From: Erysipelotrichaceae bacterium
GTDB taxonomy: Bacteria > Bacillota_I > Bacilli_A > Erysipelotrichales > Erysipelotrichaceae
Direction of reading: 5' to 3'
Length of the DNA: 5,532 nt
NCBI GenBank assembly: GCA_003446295.1
Contig: DMBB01000362.1
Location: 1 to 5,532, forward strand
The position numbers and the translations under genes are program-made. Of the stretch, positions 4,429-5,532 are shown piece after piece (within the stretch, counting starts at the first letter, position 1; each line of letters starts with the position of its first letter). The notes beneath the pieces are model-generated. The model was given only the letters and a program-made list of their open reading frames with translations. It had not been told where the DNA came from and made no database searches.

Positions 4429-5508
4429 ATGAATTTCAAGAAATTCGGAATGTCTGCACTTGCACTTGCAATGCTCGCAGGATGCAGCAGCAGTTCCACA
4501 GCACCGGCAGGCGATGCTGCAGCAGCAGATGACAAGCACATCGAAGACCTCAAGATCGAATTCGTACCTTCCAAGGACGCTGATGTTATTCTGACAGGTG
4601 TTGCAGGCCTTGATCAGATGATCATCGACGCTATGGCTACAAGAGGCTATACGATCGACAAAGTTGAGATCACAGTCGGTACAAACTATGACGCAACAGG
4701 TGAAGCACTTGCTGCTGGTTCCATCGACCTGGGCTGGCTGCCGGGCGGCACATACGCTCTGTTCTCTGATGACGTTGACGTTATTCTGACAGCTACACGT
4801 AATGGTCTGTCCAATGACTCCACAGATCCTCGGGACTGGAACGGCGAAGCCAACAAGACTCTGAAAGACGGACCGCAGGTTACATTCTATCGTTCCCTGA
4901 TCTATGCTACACCGTCTGAATACGGCAAGAAGCTTGCTGAAAAAGTCAACAACGGCGAAGCTCTTACTTGGGAAGACCTCGACGGCGCTAACTGGGGCGT
5001 TATGAAGGAAACAAGCTCCGCTGGCTACATTTATCCTACAATGTGGCTGATGGAAAACTTCGACGGAAAGAAAATTTCCGACCTGAGCCATGCACAGATC
5101 ATCGAATCCGGTTACGGTACAGCATTTGCACAGGCAGCTGCTGAATCACTGGACGTTATCGTATGCTATGCTGACGGCCGCAACGACTACGAAGCAGCTT
5201 GGACACTGCCGGTTGACCAGCAGGATGAAACAGGCAAGCAGGGTATGGGCCGTGAAGTTTCCATCTGGGACGAACTGAATGTTATCGGCGTTACAGAAGG
5301 AATCTACAACGATACAGTTTCTATCACAAAGGCAGTTCCTGAAGTTTACAACGATGAATTCATCGCTGCTATGCAGGATTCCCTGATTGAGATCATCGGC
5401 ACAGAAGAAGGCCACAAGATCTTCGACGTTTATTCTCATACAGGATATGCTAAGGCAACAGATTCCGATTACGACGGAGCACGCAAGGCTCTGGAAGCTG
5501 TAAAATAA
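4429..5508 (+). CDS. PhnD-like phosphate/phosphonate ABC transporter substrate-binding lipoprotein
   Basis: The 359-residue protein starts MNFKKFG, followed by a hydrophobic core and the lipobox L-A-G-C with Cys19 as the predicted lipid anchor. A Ser/Ala-rich linker and then the binding fold follow. LKIEFVPSKDADVI (41-54), TNYDATGEALAAGSIDLGWLPGGTYAL (85-111) and KETSSAGYIYPTMWL (193-207) fit the phosphonate-binding (PhnD) family, where the Ser-rich loop contacts the anion. The ligand could be phosphonate, phosphite or phosphate; the sequence does not decide. It captures substrate outside the cell and hands it to a permease and ATPase, expected just past the right edge. ATG 4429 is chosen because AGGAGG (4417-4422) lies 6 nt upstream and the signal peptide starts there. 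Codons are unusually rich in GCT and GTT compared with neighbours, suggesting high expression. Confidence 0.92.
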   Translation: MNFKKFGMSALALAMLAGCSSSSTAPAGDAAAADDKHIEDLKIEFVPSKDADVILTGVAGLDQMIIDAMATRGYTIDKVEITVGTNYDATGEALAAGSIDLGWLPGGTYALFSDDVDVILTATRNGLSNDSTDPRDWNGEANKTLKDGPQVTFYRSLIYATPSEYGKKLAEKVNNGEALTWEDLDGANWGVMKETSSAGYIYPTMWLMENFDGKKISDLSHAQIIESGYGTAFAQAAAESLDVIVCYADGRNDYEAAWTLPVDQQDETGKQGMGREVSIWDELNVIGVTEGIYNDTVSITKAVPEVYNDEFIAAMQDSLIEIIGTEEGHKIFDVYSHTGYAKATDSDYDGARKALEAVK

Positions 5509-5532
5509 TCTGATTCGCTGAAAACGAAAATC

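Noticed and set aside
4330..5091. Long 253-codon open frame on the minus strand
   Set aside because: It lies antisense to the PhnD-like gene, is rich in Cys without a pattern, has no ribosome binding site, and arises from the codon bias of the plus-strand gene.
1..5532. CRISPR array, tRNA or rRNA genes
   Set aside because: No regularly spaced repeats were found, and no tRNA cloverleaf or rRNA-like sequence was recognised on either strand. The only tandem repeat is the SH3b coding duplication.

Overview
The window looks like chromosomal DNA of a low-to-mid GC Bacillota. Strong AGGAGG-type ribosome binding sites, intrinsic terminators, two lipoproteins with an L-A-G-C lipobox and the protein styles seen here all fit. 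A gut- or oral-type Firmicute of the Erysipelotrichales is my best guess, but that is inference from protein flavour, not from a marker gene.

Layout, left to right. Positions 3-206 hold the 3' end of a flavodoxin-like gene. It is followed 36 bp later by a complete pyrrolidone-carboxylate peptidase gene (pcp, 243-884), closed by a clear intrinsic terminator (883-911). Next is a tightly spaced pair on the same strand: a membrane-anchored protein of unknown function with an Ig-like outer domain (958-1707), and a GNAT N-acetyltransferase (1712-2215) 4 bp later. After a short promoter region comes a cell-surface lipoprotein with a Thr/Pro linker and two SH3b repeats (2282-3043), followed by hairpins that probably end its transcript.

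Positions 3122-3720 contain no intact gene. They are best explained as the wreck of an IS200/IS605-type element. The first ~40 codons of a TnpB gene with a strong ribosome binding site are followed, after a large internal deletion, by recognisable pieces of the TnpB C-terminus broken by a frame change and stop codons. Several inverted repeats survive in and around it.

On the minus strand, 3721-4218 encodes a small membrane protein of the 'small multi-drug export' family (COG2426-like). It is transcribed divergently from the last gene, a PhnD-like phosphate/phosphonate ABC transporter substrate-binding lipoprotein (4429-5508). That gene has a good promoter (TTGTAA-17-TATAAT) with a perfect 14-bp palindrome between the -10 box and the ribosome binding site, suggesting repressor control. 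Its permease and ATPase partners would be expected just beyond the right edge.

The genes do not form one pathway. Most are housekeeping or surface functions. The most notable items are the internally deleted tnpB relic with its hairpins, the TATACAGAAA motif directly upstream of three ribosome binding sites, and the palindromic operator candidate at the transporter gene. I see no convincing new defence or mobile system; the tnpB relic is degraded and cannot encode a working nuclease.
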